Shown piece by piece: positions 1-8,233 of a stretch of 64,000 nucleotides of DNA. Location: contig OY970063.1 in the NCBI GenBank assembly GCA_963705275.1, positions 2,604,001 through 2,668,000 on the forward strand, read 5' to 3'. This DNA comes from Fen-1135 sp963705275. GTDB lineage: Bacteria; Desulfobacterota; Syntrophia; Syntrophales; UBA2185. The translations under genes and the position numbers were made by a program. The notes under the pieces were generated by a model. The model saw only the letters and a list, made by a program, of their open reading frames with translations, was not told the origin of the DNA and searched no databases. The first letter of the stretch is position 1. Each line of letters begins with the position of its first letter.

Positions 1-483
1 TACGCAGGCGCTTTGGCCTTCTATGCGAATGGTGAGGATCTAGGTACAACCGACAAGTATGAGGGCGGAGCCAAGATCGGTACGGACTTCACCCCCTGTC
101 TGATTCTCTTCAACTACGACCTCGGCAGGTGGAACGGTCTCTTGGGGGGCCAAAATGGTTTGACGGCCACGACATTCCCCGCTTACAATAATGACAACGT
201 ATTTGCATGGCAGATCTTTGCCGGCATCAAGCCCATAGCGAAACTAGATGTAAAGGCCAGCTATACAGTCGCCCGTATGGACAAGGATGCAGTTGCCAAT
301 CAAATCTCCAGAAGCATCGGGAGCGAACTTGATCTCAGCGCAACCTACAAGATCTATGACAATCTGTCATACATGGTGGGCTTTGGCTATCTCTGGGCAG
401 GCGACGCCTTCCGGGGCAGCACTGCCAGTGCCACCGTTGAAAACGACTATCTCTTGACGCATAAGATGACGCTTAGTTTCTAA
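1..483 (+). CDS. C-terminal part of an outer-membrane beta-barrel protein (5' truncated)
   Basis: The reading frame is open from the first base and ends at a TAA at 481-483, so the start lies outside the window. The visible ~160 residues alternate short polar and aromatic stretches typical of barrel strands, and the protein ends in ...KMTLSF, a terminal phenylalanine as in substrates of the BAM complex. No family can be named from this fragment; a porin-like or alginate-export-like barrel would fit. It is followed directly by a strong terminator, so it is the last gene of its transcript. Confidence 0.65.
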   Translation, partial: YAGALAFYANGEDLGTTDKYEGGAKIGTDFTPCLILFNYDLGRWNGLLGGQNGLTATTFPAYNNDNVFAWQIFAGIKPIAKLDVKASYTVARMDKDAVANQISRSIGSELDLSATYKIYDNLSYMVGFGYLWAGDAFRGSTASATVENDYLLTHKMTLSF

Positions 484-509
484 CCTGGCTGCATAGGCCA
501 TTGAGCGGA

Positions 510-546
510 AAAGAGCCCCGGGCAGCTAACGGGGCTCTTTGTTGTT
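510..546 (+). terminator. Rho-independent terminator after the barrel protein gene
   Basis: An 11-bp perfect stem (510-520 with 530-540, AAAGAGCCCCG / CGGGGCTCTTT) with a 9-nt loop, followed by a T-rich stretch (TTTGTTGTT). It separates the barrel gene from the tungstate cluster. Confidence 0.9.
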
Positions 547-624
547 ACCCAAATTCCCTTGACCTCCGCGGACGGATGAATTAATTTCTTATATTATGTT
601 CGATTTTTTCATCAAGGGGGAGAT

Positions 625-1542
625 ATGTCGGAGGATGTGATGAACACAAAGGAGGTAGCCCGCTACCTCGATATCCATGAAAAACAGGTATACAGCCTCA
701 TCAAATCCGGAAGAATTCCTGCCACCAGGGTCACGGGCAAGTGGATATTCCCTAAGGGATTAATTGATGAATGGATTGAAACGGATGCGAAGCAGGGGTT
801 CAAAGAGGCAAGGCAGAAGAGCAGGCGGGTAGAAGGGGGACTTCTTGCATCAGGAAGCAACGATCCCATCCTCGACATGTTTCAAACTTATATAAAAAAG
901 CGCCACCCTGATTTTTATATCTTTTCTGCGAATACAGGGAGCACAGAAGGACTCAAGGCCCTCAATATGGGTCTTACCGACATCGCCTGGTCGCACTTGC
1001 TTGATACAAAAAGCGGACGGTACAATATTCCTTATGTATCCACCTACCTGCCCAATATCAAAGCCGTGGTAGTCAATCTCTTCCACAGGGAAGTGGGATT
1101 GATCGCGGCTCATGGCAACCCTTTGCATATCGGAGGTTTTGCTGATCTCGCGAAAAAAGGGGTGAAGATTGTGAACCGGCAGAAAGGATCCGGAACACGG
1201 GTTCTTTTTGATTACCATATGTTCAACCTGGGTATTTCTGCCCGCGACATCGCCGGCTATAATACGGAGGTCTTTACGCATTTAGAAGTAGGTCTTGCTG
1301 TTCTATCAAAGGAAGCTGACACAGGCATAGCCACGGCAGCAGTGGCCAAACTCCTGGGCCTTTCTTTTGTTCCCATAACGCGCGAGAACTTCGATATGAT
1401 CCTTGATCAATCAACATTTTTCACCAAAGGGGTCGAGGCACTTGTTGGAGTTCTCAAGTCAAGAGATTTTCGGAAGCGCGTTGAAAGACTGGGCGGTTAT
1501 GACTTCAAGGACTCAGGAAAAGTTATGTATTCAACGACATGA
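625..1542 (+). CDS. HTH regulator fused to a periplasmic-binding-like oxyanion domain
   Basis: 305 aa. Residues ~7-55 form an excisionase/MerR-like helix-turn-helix (NTKEVARYLDIHEKQVYSLI). From about residue 72 the protein resembles the COG1910 molybdate-binding-like domain, including the family motif KGSGTRVLFD. No signal peptide is seen, so it should act in the cytoplasm as a one-component transcription factor. The start ATG has an AAGGGGG ribosome site. It lies 21 nt upstream of two TupA-like binding proteins and TupBC, so it probably controls tungstate or molybdate uptake in response to the intracellular oxyanion. Ligand and direction of control are inferred. Confidence 0.8.
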   Translation: MSEDVMNTKEVARYLDIHEKQVYSLIKSGRIPATRVTGKWIFPKGLIDEWIETDAKQGFKEARQKSRRVEGGLLASGSNDPILDMFQTYIKKRHPDFYIFSANTGSTEGLKALNMGLTDIAWSHLLDTKSGRYNIPYVSTYLPNIKAVVVNLFHREVGLIAAHGNPLHIGGFADLAKKGVKIVNRQKGSGTRVLFDYHMFNLGISARDIAGYNTEVFTHLEVGLAVLSKEADTGIATAAVAKLLGLSFVPITRENFDMILDQSTFFTKGVEALVGVLKSRDFRKRVERLGGYDFKDSGKVMYSTT

Positions 1543-1563
1543 TTTACTGAAAGGGGCATACCT

Positions 1564-2436
1564 ATGAAAAAAGAATTTCAAATTACAAAGTGGTTATGCA
1601 GTCTCTTGTTCTTGCTGACCATAGTTTTCTCGCAATCGTCCATGGCGCAAACCGGGAAGTTTATCCTGTTGGCCAGCACGATCGGGCCTATTGATGCAGG
1701 TATTGTAAGCGTCCTGGAAGATCAATTTGAGAAGGAGACGGGAATCCGTGTGCGGCATGTGGGTGCGGGGACAGGAGCAGCCTTGAAGATCGCAGAGAAG
1801 GGGAATGTCGACCTGGTTATGGTGCATGCAAAATCCCTCGAAGAGAAATTCATCAGAGATGGTTTCGGAACCGAGAGAATTCCCCTGATGTACAACGATT
1901 TTGTCATCGTCGGTCCTGTCAATGACCCGGCAGGCATTAAGGGCTTGAAGCGCGCAGCAGAGGCCCTCGGGAAAATTTCTGAGAGAGGCGCTGCCTTCAT
2001 AAGCCGTGGAGACAAATCAGGCACCCACGTGGCGGAAATGGAACTCTGGGCGAAGGCTGGGATCAAGCCGTCCGGAGCCTGGTATAAGATCTATGAGAAG
2101 GGAGCCGACGGAAATGTCCCGACCCTCCGTTACACGGACCAGCAGCAGGCTTATACGGTGATAGACAGGGCGACCTATCTATCTATAAAGGATCAAATCA
2201 AACTTGTCATTCTCGTCGAAAAGGATGAGGCGCTGCTGAATTATATTTCCCTCATACCGGTTAATCCGAGGAAATTTCCGAGGGTGAATGAGAAAGACGT
2301 CCAAACCTTTGTCGCCTGGCTGACCTCTCCGGAGAAAGGTCAGAAGATCATCCGTGATTTCGGCAAAGACAAGTTCGGAGCCCCTTTGTTCTTCCCGAAT
2401 TCAAAAGAGTGGGTGAAAGCGCAGGGGAAGAAATAG
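1564..2436 (+). CDS. TupA-like oxyanion-binding protein with atypical ligand loop
   Basis: 290 aa with a clear signal peptide (residues ~1-29, cleavage after SSMA), so it is periplasmic. It aligns along its length with the next gene and with TupA tungstate-binding proteins: GTGAALKIAEKG, DFVIVGP and FISRGDKSGTH are conserved. The first ligand loop, TTTS in TupA, reads STIG here (ASTIGPIDAG). Since TTTS coordinates tungstate in characterised TupA proteins, this copy may bind another oxyanion or bind differently. It is encoded just upstream of the canonical TupA and the permease genes. Confidence 0.8.
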   Translation: MKKEFQITKWLCSLLFLLTIVFSQSSMAQTGKFILLASTIGPIDAGIVSVLEDQFEKETGIRVRHVGAGTGAALKIAEKGNVDLVMVHAKSLEEKFIRDGFGTERIPLMYNDFVIVGPVNDPAGIKGLKRAAEALGKISERGAAFISRGDKSGTHVAEMELWAKAGIKPSGAWYKIYEKGADGNVPTLRYTDQQQAYTVIDRATYLSIKDQIKLVILVEKDEALLNYISLIPVNPRKFPRVNEKDVQTFVAWLTSPEKGQKIIRDFGKDKFGAPLFFPNSKEWVKAQGKK

Positions 2437-2505
2437 CTGTAAAATTCGTGATGAAGATAATATCTGTTTATCAGGAGGTAAAATGATGAAAAGATTTAAT
2501 CGCAC

Positions 2506-3354
2506 TTGGTCTTGATTGCACTGATCATATCGGTCATGTCCGTTGTATTCTGTATGCTGCCCGCAATGGCTGCGCCGCCACAGCAGAAGAATATTATTCT
2601 TGCAACAACCACCAGCACCCAGGACTCGGGCCTTCTGGATGTCCTTTTGCCTATTTTTGAAAAGAAGACGGGCTATTTTGTCAAGACGATCGCTGTCGGT
2701 TCCGGCCAGGCCATGGCCATGGGTCAGAAGGGAGAGGCGGATGTGCTCCTGGTCCATTCGCCTGATGCGGAGAAGAAGTTCATGGCGGAGGGTTACGGCG
2801 TCAACAGAAGACTCGTCATGCACAATGATTTCATTATTGTGGGACCGAAGACAGACCCGGCAGGTATTAAGGGATCAAGGTCATCTCTTGAGGCCTTCAG
2901 GAAGATTGCTGCGGCCAATGCCGTCTTTATGTCCCGTGGAGATAATTCGGGAACCCATGCCAAAGAAAAGTCCATCTGGAAAGCTGCCGGGATAAACCCG
3001 GAAGGACAGAAGTGGTACCAACAGACGGGTCTCGGGATGGGACAGACACTGAATGTCGCTGCCGAGAAAAAAACATATACCCTTGCCGACCGGGGGACGT
3101 ATCTGGCTTTGAAGAAGAACCTCGGACTCGATATCCTGGTGGAAGGGGATGCTGTCCTTCTCAATATCTACCATGTCATCGATGTCAATCCTGCCAAATG
3201 GCCCAAGGTGAACAGCGCCGGTGCAAGGGCATTTTCCGATTTTATGGTCTCCAGACAGACGCAGGAGATTATCAGAAAATTCGGTGTGGAGAAATTCGGT
3301 TCGCCGTTGTTCTTCCCCGATGCCGGGAAAAAGGAAGAGGCGCTGGGTAAATGA
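2506..3354 (+). CDS. tupA: Tungstate-binding protein TupA; apparent frameshift in signal peptide
   Basis: Periplasmic component of the tungstate ABC importer. The mature part starts near APPQQKNIILATTTSTQDSG, with the intact TTTS motif, and contains FMSRGDNSGTH. In its own frame the only start is a TTG at 2506 without a ribosome site. A perfect AGGAGGT (2473-2479) precedes ATGATG at 2483, which encodes MMKRFNR and stops at 2513. Restoring one base near 2500-2505 would join MMKRFNR to the hydrophobic LVLIALIISVM stretch and give a normal signal peptide. One base has therefore probably been lost, in the genome or in sequencing. Confidence 0.85.
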   Translation: MVLIALIISVMSVVFCMLPAMAAPPQQKNIILATTTSTQDSGLLDVLLPIFEKKTGYFVKTIAVGSGQAMAMGQKGEADVLLVHSPDAEKKFMAEGYGVNRRLVMHNDFIIVGPKTDPAGIKGSRSSLEAFRKIAAANAVFMSRGDNSGTHAKEKSIWKAAGINPEGQKWYQQTGLGMGQTLNVAAEKKTYTLADRGTYLALKKNLGLDILVEGDAVLLNIYHVIDVNPAKWPKVNSAGARAFSDFMVSRQTQEIIRKFGVEKFGSPLFFPDAGKKEEALGK

Positions 3355-3402
3355 TGACGCGTTTTTCCATGACGTGAGTTCTCTCCGTAGGGCTATAGGT
3401 TA

Positions 3403-4101
3403 ATGGACATAATCATCGAAGGAATTAAACAGGCATTTATTCTCCTGTTTACCCTTGATCCTGAAGTCTTGGGGATTACGTGGCTTTCCCTTAAGGTATC
3501 GGGGACAGCGACGTTAATCAGTCTGCTATTCGGGGTATCCGTAGGGACCATGGTTGCTCTGACGCAGTTCCCCGGGCGCAGGATCGTCGTAAGCCTGATC
3601 AATACTGGTATGGGACTGCCCCCGGTGGTAGTGGGTCTCTTTGTTACTATTTTCCTCTGGCGAAACGGGCCTCTCGGTTTCATGGAGATCCTCTACACGC
3701 CAACGGCTATTATTATTGCGCAGGCCGTCATTGCTACACCTATAGTCATGGGCATAAGCCTCGCCGCCATACAGAATCTTCCGGCAAATCTCAGATTGCA
3801 GATACTGGCTCTCGGTGCAACCCGTCTTCAGATGGTGTGGATTCTTGTCAAGGAGGCGAGGCTGCCGCTCCTCGCCGCTATCATGGCAGGGTTCGGCGGT
3901 GTCATTTCTGAAGTTGGGGCGTCCATCATGGTCGGTGGAAACATCAAGGGATACACGCGCGTCCTGACAACGGCAACCGTCATGGAAACGAGCAAAGGCA
4001 ATTTTGATATCGCCATGGCACTCGGGATTATACTGCTGATCCTTGCGTTCTTCATCAATGCCGTCCTGACACATGTCCAGCAGAGAGAAAGGCCGCGATG
4101 A
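3403..4101 (+). CDS. tupB: Tungstate ABC transporter permease TupB
   Basis: 232 aa inner-membrane protein with about five to six hydrophobic helices and the binding-protein-dependent permease loop (LGATRLQMVWILVKEARLPLL), which docks on the ATPase. Its GMGLPPVVVGL segment is typical of TupB/ModB-like permeases. It follows tupA and overlaps tupC by 4 nt (ATGA), which implies translational coupling. With TupA and TupC it should form a tungstate importer that supplies tungstoenzymes such as aldehyde oxidoreductases or formate dehydrogenases; that downstream use is inferred. Confidence 0.88.
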   Translation: MDIIIEGIKQAFILLFTLDPEVLGITWLSLKVSGTATLISLLFGVSVGTMVALTQFPGRRIVVSLINTGMGLPPVVVGLFVTIFLWRNGPLGFMEILYTPTAIIIAQAVIATPIVMGISLAAIQNLPANLRLQILALGATRLQMVWILVKEARLPLLAAIMAGFGGVISEVGASIMVGGNIKGYTRVLTTATVMETSKGNFDIAMALGIILLILAFFINAVLTHVQQRERPR

Positions 4102-5213
4102 CCTCAGGGAAATCTATACTGGAGGCGAATAATCTCCAGGTCAAAAGGGGCGGGGTATCGGTTCTGGACATTTCCTACCTCGGCGTTCCCGAAGGCAAAG
4201 TACTTTGCCTTATCGGGCCAAATGGCGCGGGCAAATCCTCGCTGCTCTTGGCGTTATCGTGTCTCCTGAAATCATGGCAGGGTGAGATTATCTTCAGAGG
4301 GAAAAAGGTAGGCTCCAATTATACTGTATTCGATTATCGAAGGCATCTGGCCATGGTATTCCAGGAGCCACTTCTCTTCGATACAACAGTCTTTGAAAAT
4401 GTGGCAGCGGGTTTGAAAATCCGCGGCGTGAAGCAGGATGAAGTGAAGCGTGTAGTTGATGCATACCTGGAACGTTTCGGCATCGGCCATCTTGCCAATC
4501 GTTCCGCACGGAAGCTCTCCGGCGGTGAAGCGCAGCGAACGAGCCTTGCGCGGGCCTTTGCCATAAGACCAGAAATCATTTTCCTTGATGAGCCCTTTTC
4601 GTCCCTTGACCCACCGACCCGTGAGTCCCTGATGGGAGACCTGGAGTTGATTCTTCGTGAGACAAGAACAACAGGCATCATGGCAACGCATGACCAGATG
4701 GAGGCCCTGAGGCTTTCGGATCAGATCGCTGTGATGAATGAGGGAAGGATCGTACAGATAGGGTCTCCCGTGGAAGTGATGAACCATCCCGTGGATGAAC
4801 TCGTTGCTTCTTTTGTGGGGACGGAGACGATTCTGACCGGAGAAGTTATAAAAAGGAATGCAGGGACATTTTCAGTGTCCGTTGCGGGGAGGGTTATTGA
4901 AGCTATGGGCGATGCAAGCCCCGGGGAATCTGTGATTCTCTGCATCCGCCCGGAGAATGTTACTGTGTCGAAGGGCTCATCCAATGAAATTACGAGTGCC
5001 CGAAATGTATTCTCAAGTGTTGTAAAGAGGATTATCCCTTCCGGCGCCTTCTATAGGGTAGAGCTTGATTGCGGTTTCCCCCTTGTCGCGCACGTAACCA
5101 ATCATGCCCGCGAGGACCTGTCTATGCGCGAGGGCATGGATCTTACGGCGTCCTTCAAGGCGACGGCCATTCACGTCATAAGAAAAAAATTATTGCGAAG
5201 TCCAGACAAGTGA
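4098..5213 (+). CDS. tupC: Tungstate ABC transporter ATP-binding protein TupC with TOBE domain
   Basis: 371 aa. Walker A is GPNGAGKS, the Q-loop FQEPLLF, the signature LSGGEAQR, Walker B IIFLDEP and the H-loop ATHD, so it should be an active ATPase. From about residue 240 there is a C-terminal extension with a TOBE/MOP-like pattern (ILCIRPENVTV), which in relatives binds oxyanion and can inhibit transport when the ligand is abundant. Its start overlaps the end of tupB. Confidence 0.88.
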   Translation: MTSGKSILEANNLQVKRGGVSVLDISYLGVPEGKVLCLIGPNGAGKSSLLLALSCLLKSWQGEIIFRGKKVGSNYTVFDYRRHLAMVFQEPLLFDTTVFENVAAGLKIRGVKQDEVKRVVDAYLERFGIGHLANRSARKLSGGEAQRTSLARAFAIRPEIIFLDEPFSSLDPPTRESLMGDLELILRETRTTGIMATHDQMEALRLSDQIAVMNEGRIVQIGSPVEVMNHPVDELVASFVGTETILTGEVIKRNAGTFSVSVAGRVIEAMGDASPGESVILCIRPENVTVSKGSSNEITSARNVFSSVVKRIIPSGAFYRVELDCGFPLVAHVTNHAREDLSMREGMDLTASFKATAIHVIRKKLLRSPDK

Positions 5214-5251
5214 TGCAGGATGTAAGCAATATAAGCGAGGGGAGGTTTATC

Positions 5252-5818
5252 ATGGTATTCGAGGAACTCTTGAAGAATAGACGATCCATTCGTGATTATG
5301 AGGAGAAAGGGGTTCCGCTGGGCACAGTCACGGAGATAATCACTGAATCCTGCCTGGCACCGAGTTCGGGCAATGGCCAACCCTGGCAATTTGTTGTTAT
5401 TAACCGGAAGGAGACGATGAAAAGACTTTCCGATGAAAGCAAGAGAAACCTACTTTCAGATATTGCCAAGAATCCCGATTCTCCCGCCAAGAAGTATGAA
5501 GACATTCTGCGAGAGGAAAAATTCAACGTTTTCTACAACGCTCCGTGCCTCGTTTACGTGATCGGTCCCCGTGACTATCGGTCGCTCGATGTGGACTGTT
5601 CCCTTTTTGCCTGCTACTTCATGCTGGCTGCCGCAGCACGCGGATTGGGAACATGCTGGATAGCCTTGGGAGCAAACGTAAGAAATGCGGAAATCTTGCG
5701 GGAAATAGGCATACCTAATGATTGCAGGATAGTAGCACCCATCATCATCGGCTACCCGAAGAGCATTCCGGAGCCGTCCGAGAGAAACAAACCAAAGATA
5801 CTTAAGACTGTATCCTAA
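5252..5818 (+). CDS. Nitroreductase-family FMN oxidoreductase
   Basis: 188 aa, a normal length for the family. The N-terminal NRRSIRDY motif and PSSGNGQPWQFVVI contact FMN, and GLGTCWI and the C-terminal IVAPIIIGYP complete the fold. The ATG at 5252 is chosen because GGGGAGG lies 6 nt upstream; an in-frame ATG at 5213 overlaps the tupC stop but lacks such a site. The substrate is unknown; these cytoplasmic flavoproteins reduce nitroaromatics, quinones or related compounds with NAD(P)H. It is probably cotranscribed with tupABC. Confidence 0.85.
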   Translation: MVFEELLKNRRSIRDYEEKGVPLGTVTEIITESCLAPSSGNGQPWQFVVINRKETMKRLSDESKRNLLSDIAKNPDSPAKKYEDILREEKFNVFYNAPCLVYVIGPRDYRSLDVDCSLFACYFMLAAAARGLGTCWIALGANVRNAEILREIGIPNDCRIVAPIIIGYPKSIPEPSERNKPKILKTVS

Positions 5819-5832
5819 CGTTTCCGTTGGAA

Positions 5833-6027
5833 TTATTCTTTTGTCTTGACCTTTATCATGATGCTTCTGCAGCATTCTGTGTTCTTGATCTCGAAACGGT
5901 CGGGTCTTTCCACAATCTGATACTGGCCGTTCGACTCAACCTCAAGACTGTCCTTCGTCAAGCCTCCATCCTTGGGGATAAACATCGTCCGCCCGATGGG
6001 AACCACACCTTCCTTCAATAGTGCCAT
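5833..6027 (-). CDS. Small conserved-looking protein of unknown function
   Basis: 64 aa starting MALLKEGVVPIGRTMF. An AGGAG site lies 6 nt upstream of the ATG at 6027, which makes it a credible gene despite its size. It has no signal peptide or membrane segment; it contains CC near residue 53 and is rich in charged residues. It converges on the nitroreductase gene. I do not recognise the family. Confidence 0.55.
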   Translation of the reverse strand: MALLKEGVVPIGRTMFIPKDGGLTKDSLEVESNGQYQIVERPDRFEIKNTECCRSIMIKVKTKE

Positions 6028-6144
6028 AATAAACTCCTGCATTAAGACTATTAGTTAAAGTTCAAACACTGATTGAAACAAATAGACCGTCCGAGTCACT
6101 GGAGTTGGACTTATCGGCGATCAGGAGCAACGCCTTTTTGGGGC

Positions 6145-7848
6145 TTAGATTTTCCAAAGTTTATTGTACGCTGCTGCTGCCATACTTTCGGTTCGCTTAA
6201 CGATCTGCTCCACGCCCCATTCTCTTGCCGTAGCTATTTCAGGGGGCAACCTGAAACCAGATTGTTTCAGAATCTTCTTTTTTTCTGCGAATGACTTATC
6301 ACCGAGTTTGTTGTTGGCAAACCCGGAAACGAGTATAAGATTTCCGATTTGACCGATGATCTGCTCTGTGAAGCCATCCTGAGCAATCCGGCTTTGCGGA
6401 ACTAAATGCTCGATAGTCATGGTGCCGTATTCGACGGTTTGGGCTATCTCGGTTTCTTTATGGAAAGCGGTAAGGATATATTTCACTAACCCTCTCGCCT
6501 TCGTGATGCGGTCGGTATAAAGTACCTCCGTAAATAAGGCTTTAAACTCTTCCAATGAAGGCACCCTCTTTCGGAGCATTTTCTTAAGTTCAGTGATAAC
6601 TCTGATAGCGGAATCCATGTCTCTAGCATCGAACACACTACGGCCAAGTCGAGCGTACATTCCGGATATACCGCCAGAAGACCGTTGCGATGTAACGGCA
6701 GTAAAGAGAAAATGGAACTTTTCGGTTGCGACGAGTGCATCTTCCAGATGGTTTCGCTTGAGCTTGCCTTGGTTGTAAGCGCGCACGAGAGATAGTACGC
6801 AGGGAACTTGCTGTGTTACTCGGAACAATTGGAGAGCAGTAAGTGCATCCCTGATACGGCGTTCTTGGTTTTCCCATTTTCTGTACTCTACTTCGTGTAT
6901 GTATCGGTAGATTGCTGAATCAGCGACTAGATCATTCAGGAATTGCTTGGTATTATCACCAGAGATCTTCTTCCTCAATGTCTTAAATAGGATTTTCGAG
7001 GGAATATAGTCATATCGGGAAAGCCAGAAGTGGTGGATAAACGAATCCGTCCGTAGGTCGAGAGACGAGCCCTCTATTGTCTCGAGTATTCTTTCCCATT
7101 TGACTTTTGCTTGGTCGAGCGAAGCGCTTTGAGACTTCAGATGCTTAGTAACATGGTTTTTTACCAAATCTGTGAGGCTTAGGTCTTTGCCGCGGGTATT
7201 TAGGGTCTCGAATATTATGTATGCATCGTCTTCGTCATCCAGTTTGACAAAGATGGCTTTCAGGTCCAACATGGCATCCCGAATCTTGATCAGGCTATCT
7301 TTGATTGTTTGACGCTGTTTCCTTTCCGGCAACGATGTGTCAGTCTTAATACTTTGAATTTTTGAATACACCAAGTCCTTAAGCTGGGCATGTGCTCTTC
7401 GGAGGTTTTCTTCCTCTTTCATTTCTTGCACAAAAACCTCTGGTTTGCCAAACTTCAAAATGTGATCTTGAAAATACGGATAAGACGTTTCGGTTGAAAG
7501 AATAAACTCAGGCTGGTTGTCTATGTTACGCCGTTCGATGAGACCTTGGATTCCTTTAGCGAGATCGGTGAATTCGAATTCTTGAAGTGCATCTCTCAGG
7601 ACCGCAAGAAGAACCGTAATTGTTGTCAAGCGCTGCTGCCCATCAACAACTCCATAACGTTGGCTTCCTTCTTTAAAAACAACCATAGATCCAATGAAAT
7701 AATCAGTCGGGTTATCTCGAACAACATCATCCCAAAACTCTTGGATGTTCTCTCGGGTCCAGGAAAATGGTCTCTGAAATCGGGGAATTCTGTAGTAACC
7801 TGAAGAAAGAAGATTTCTAATTTCTTGGTCGACTGACTCAATTTTCAC
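6145..7848 (-). CDS. DUF262/DUF1524 GmrSD-type protein (probable anti-phage restriction factor)
   Basis: 567 aa single-chain protein. The N-terminal DUF262 (GmrS-like) domain has IPRFQRPFSW, the nucleotide-handling motif VVDGQQRLTT (about residues 67-76) and FETLNTRGKDLS. The C-terminal DUF1524 (GmrD-like) His-Me nuclease region has TIEHLVPQS near residue 478, followed by GNLILV and the conserved asparagines. GmrSD and related proteins (SspE, BrxU) use nucleotide hydrolysis to control cleavage of modified phage DNA. No modification genes lie nearby, so it appears to be a stand-alone type IV-like system. Its A+T-richer composition and strand differ from its neighbours, suggesting horizontal acquisition. 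Confidence 0.85.
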   Translation of the reverse strand: MKIESVDQEIRNLLSSGYYRIPRFQRPFSWTRENIQEFWDDVVRDNPTDYFIGSMVVFKEGSQRYGVVDGQQRLTTITVLLAVLRDALQEFEFTDLAKGIQGLIERRNIDNQPEFILSTETSYPYFQDHILKFGKPEVFVQEMKEEENLRRAHAQLKDLVYSKIQSIKTDTSLPERKQRQTIKDSLIKIRDAMLDLKAIFVKLDDEDDAYIIFETLNTRGKDLSLTDLVKNHVTKHLKSQSASLDQAKVKWERILETIEGSSLDLRTDSFIHHFWLSRYDYIPSKILFKTLRKKISGDNTKQFLNDLVADSAIYRYIHEVEYRKWENQERRIRDALTALQLFRVTQQVPCVLSLVRAYNQGKLKRNHLEDALVATEKFHFLFTAVTSQRSSGGISGMYARLGRSVFDARDMDSAIRVITELKKMLRKRVPSLEEFKALFTEVLYTDRITKARGLVKYILTAFHKETEIAQTVEYGTMTIEHLVPQSRIAQDGFTEQIIGQIGNLILVSGFANNKLGDKSFAEKKKILKQSGFRLPPEIATAREWGVEQIVKRTESMAAAAYNKLWKI

Positions 7849-8233
7849 GAGTTATGTCCTCCTCTGTCTTTCTTGGCCCCAACAATTAATATACCAACTT
7901 GGCTTCGATAAAAATTTATCAGATATTAACTTATTTCGACAAAAATTGAAAAGCAAATAACAATGGAAATCAATATGGTATGGGCATTATGCTTCTGGTA
8001 TATTGTAACAATAAGAATAAAAAAGCAAGAGGGCAGGGAGATAAGCCGGAAAATAGGTGTATGTATTAATATTTGACATCGGGGTCTTTTTTTACCTATA
8101 ATCGCCGTTCTGAATCGGCTGGCATCATACAACACCGCTCAATGCCTCAAGGAGAGGGAAAGTTTTTGTAATTGAGAAGTCATAGAGGCCCGATCGCTAA
8201 GCGGAAGAAGATAAGGCTCAAAGAGCATTCATT
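7849..8233. other. A+T-rich intergenic region between divergent genes
   Basis: 385 nt between the DUF262 gene and the GpsA-like gene. The right part holds a near-perfect sigma70 promoter (8073-8102) and a ~120-nt untranslated leader. In the left part I see nothing beyond A+T-rich sequence that presumably carries the promoter of the DUF262 gene. Confidence 0.6.
8073..8102 (+). promoter_or_regulatory. Consensus sigma70 promoter of the GpsA-like gene
   Basis: TTGACA (8073-8078), an 18-nt spacer and TATAAT (8097-8102). Both hexamers match consensus exactly. Transcription should start near 8109 and give a leader of about 125 nt before the ATG at 8234. Confidence 0.85.

Noticed and set aside
565..600. 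Promoter for the tungstate regulator gene
   Set aside because: TTGACC at 559-564 has no -10 at proper spacing; TATATT is 25 nt away.
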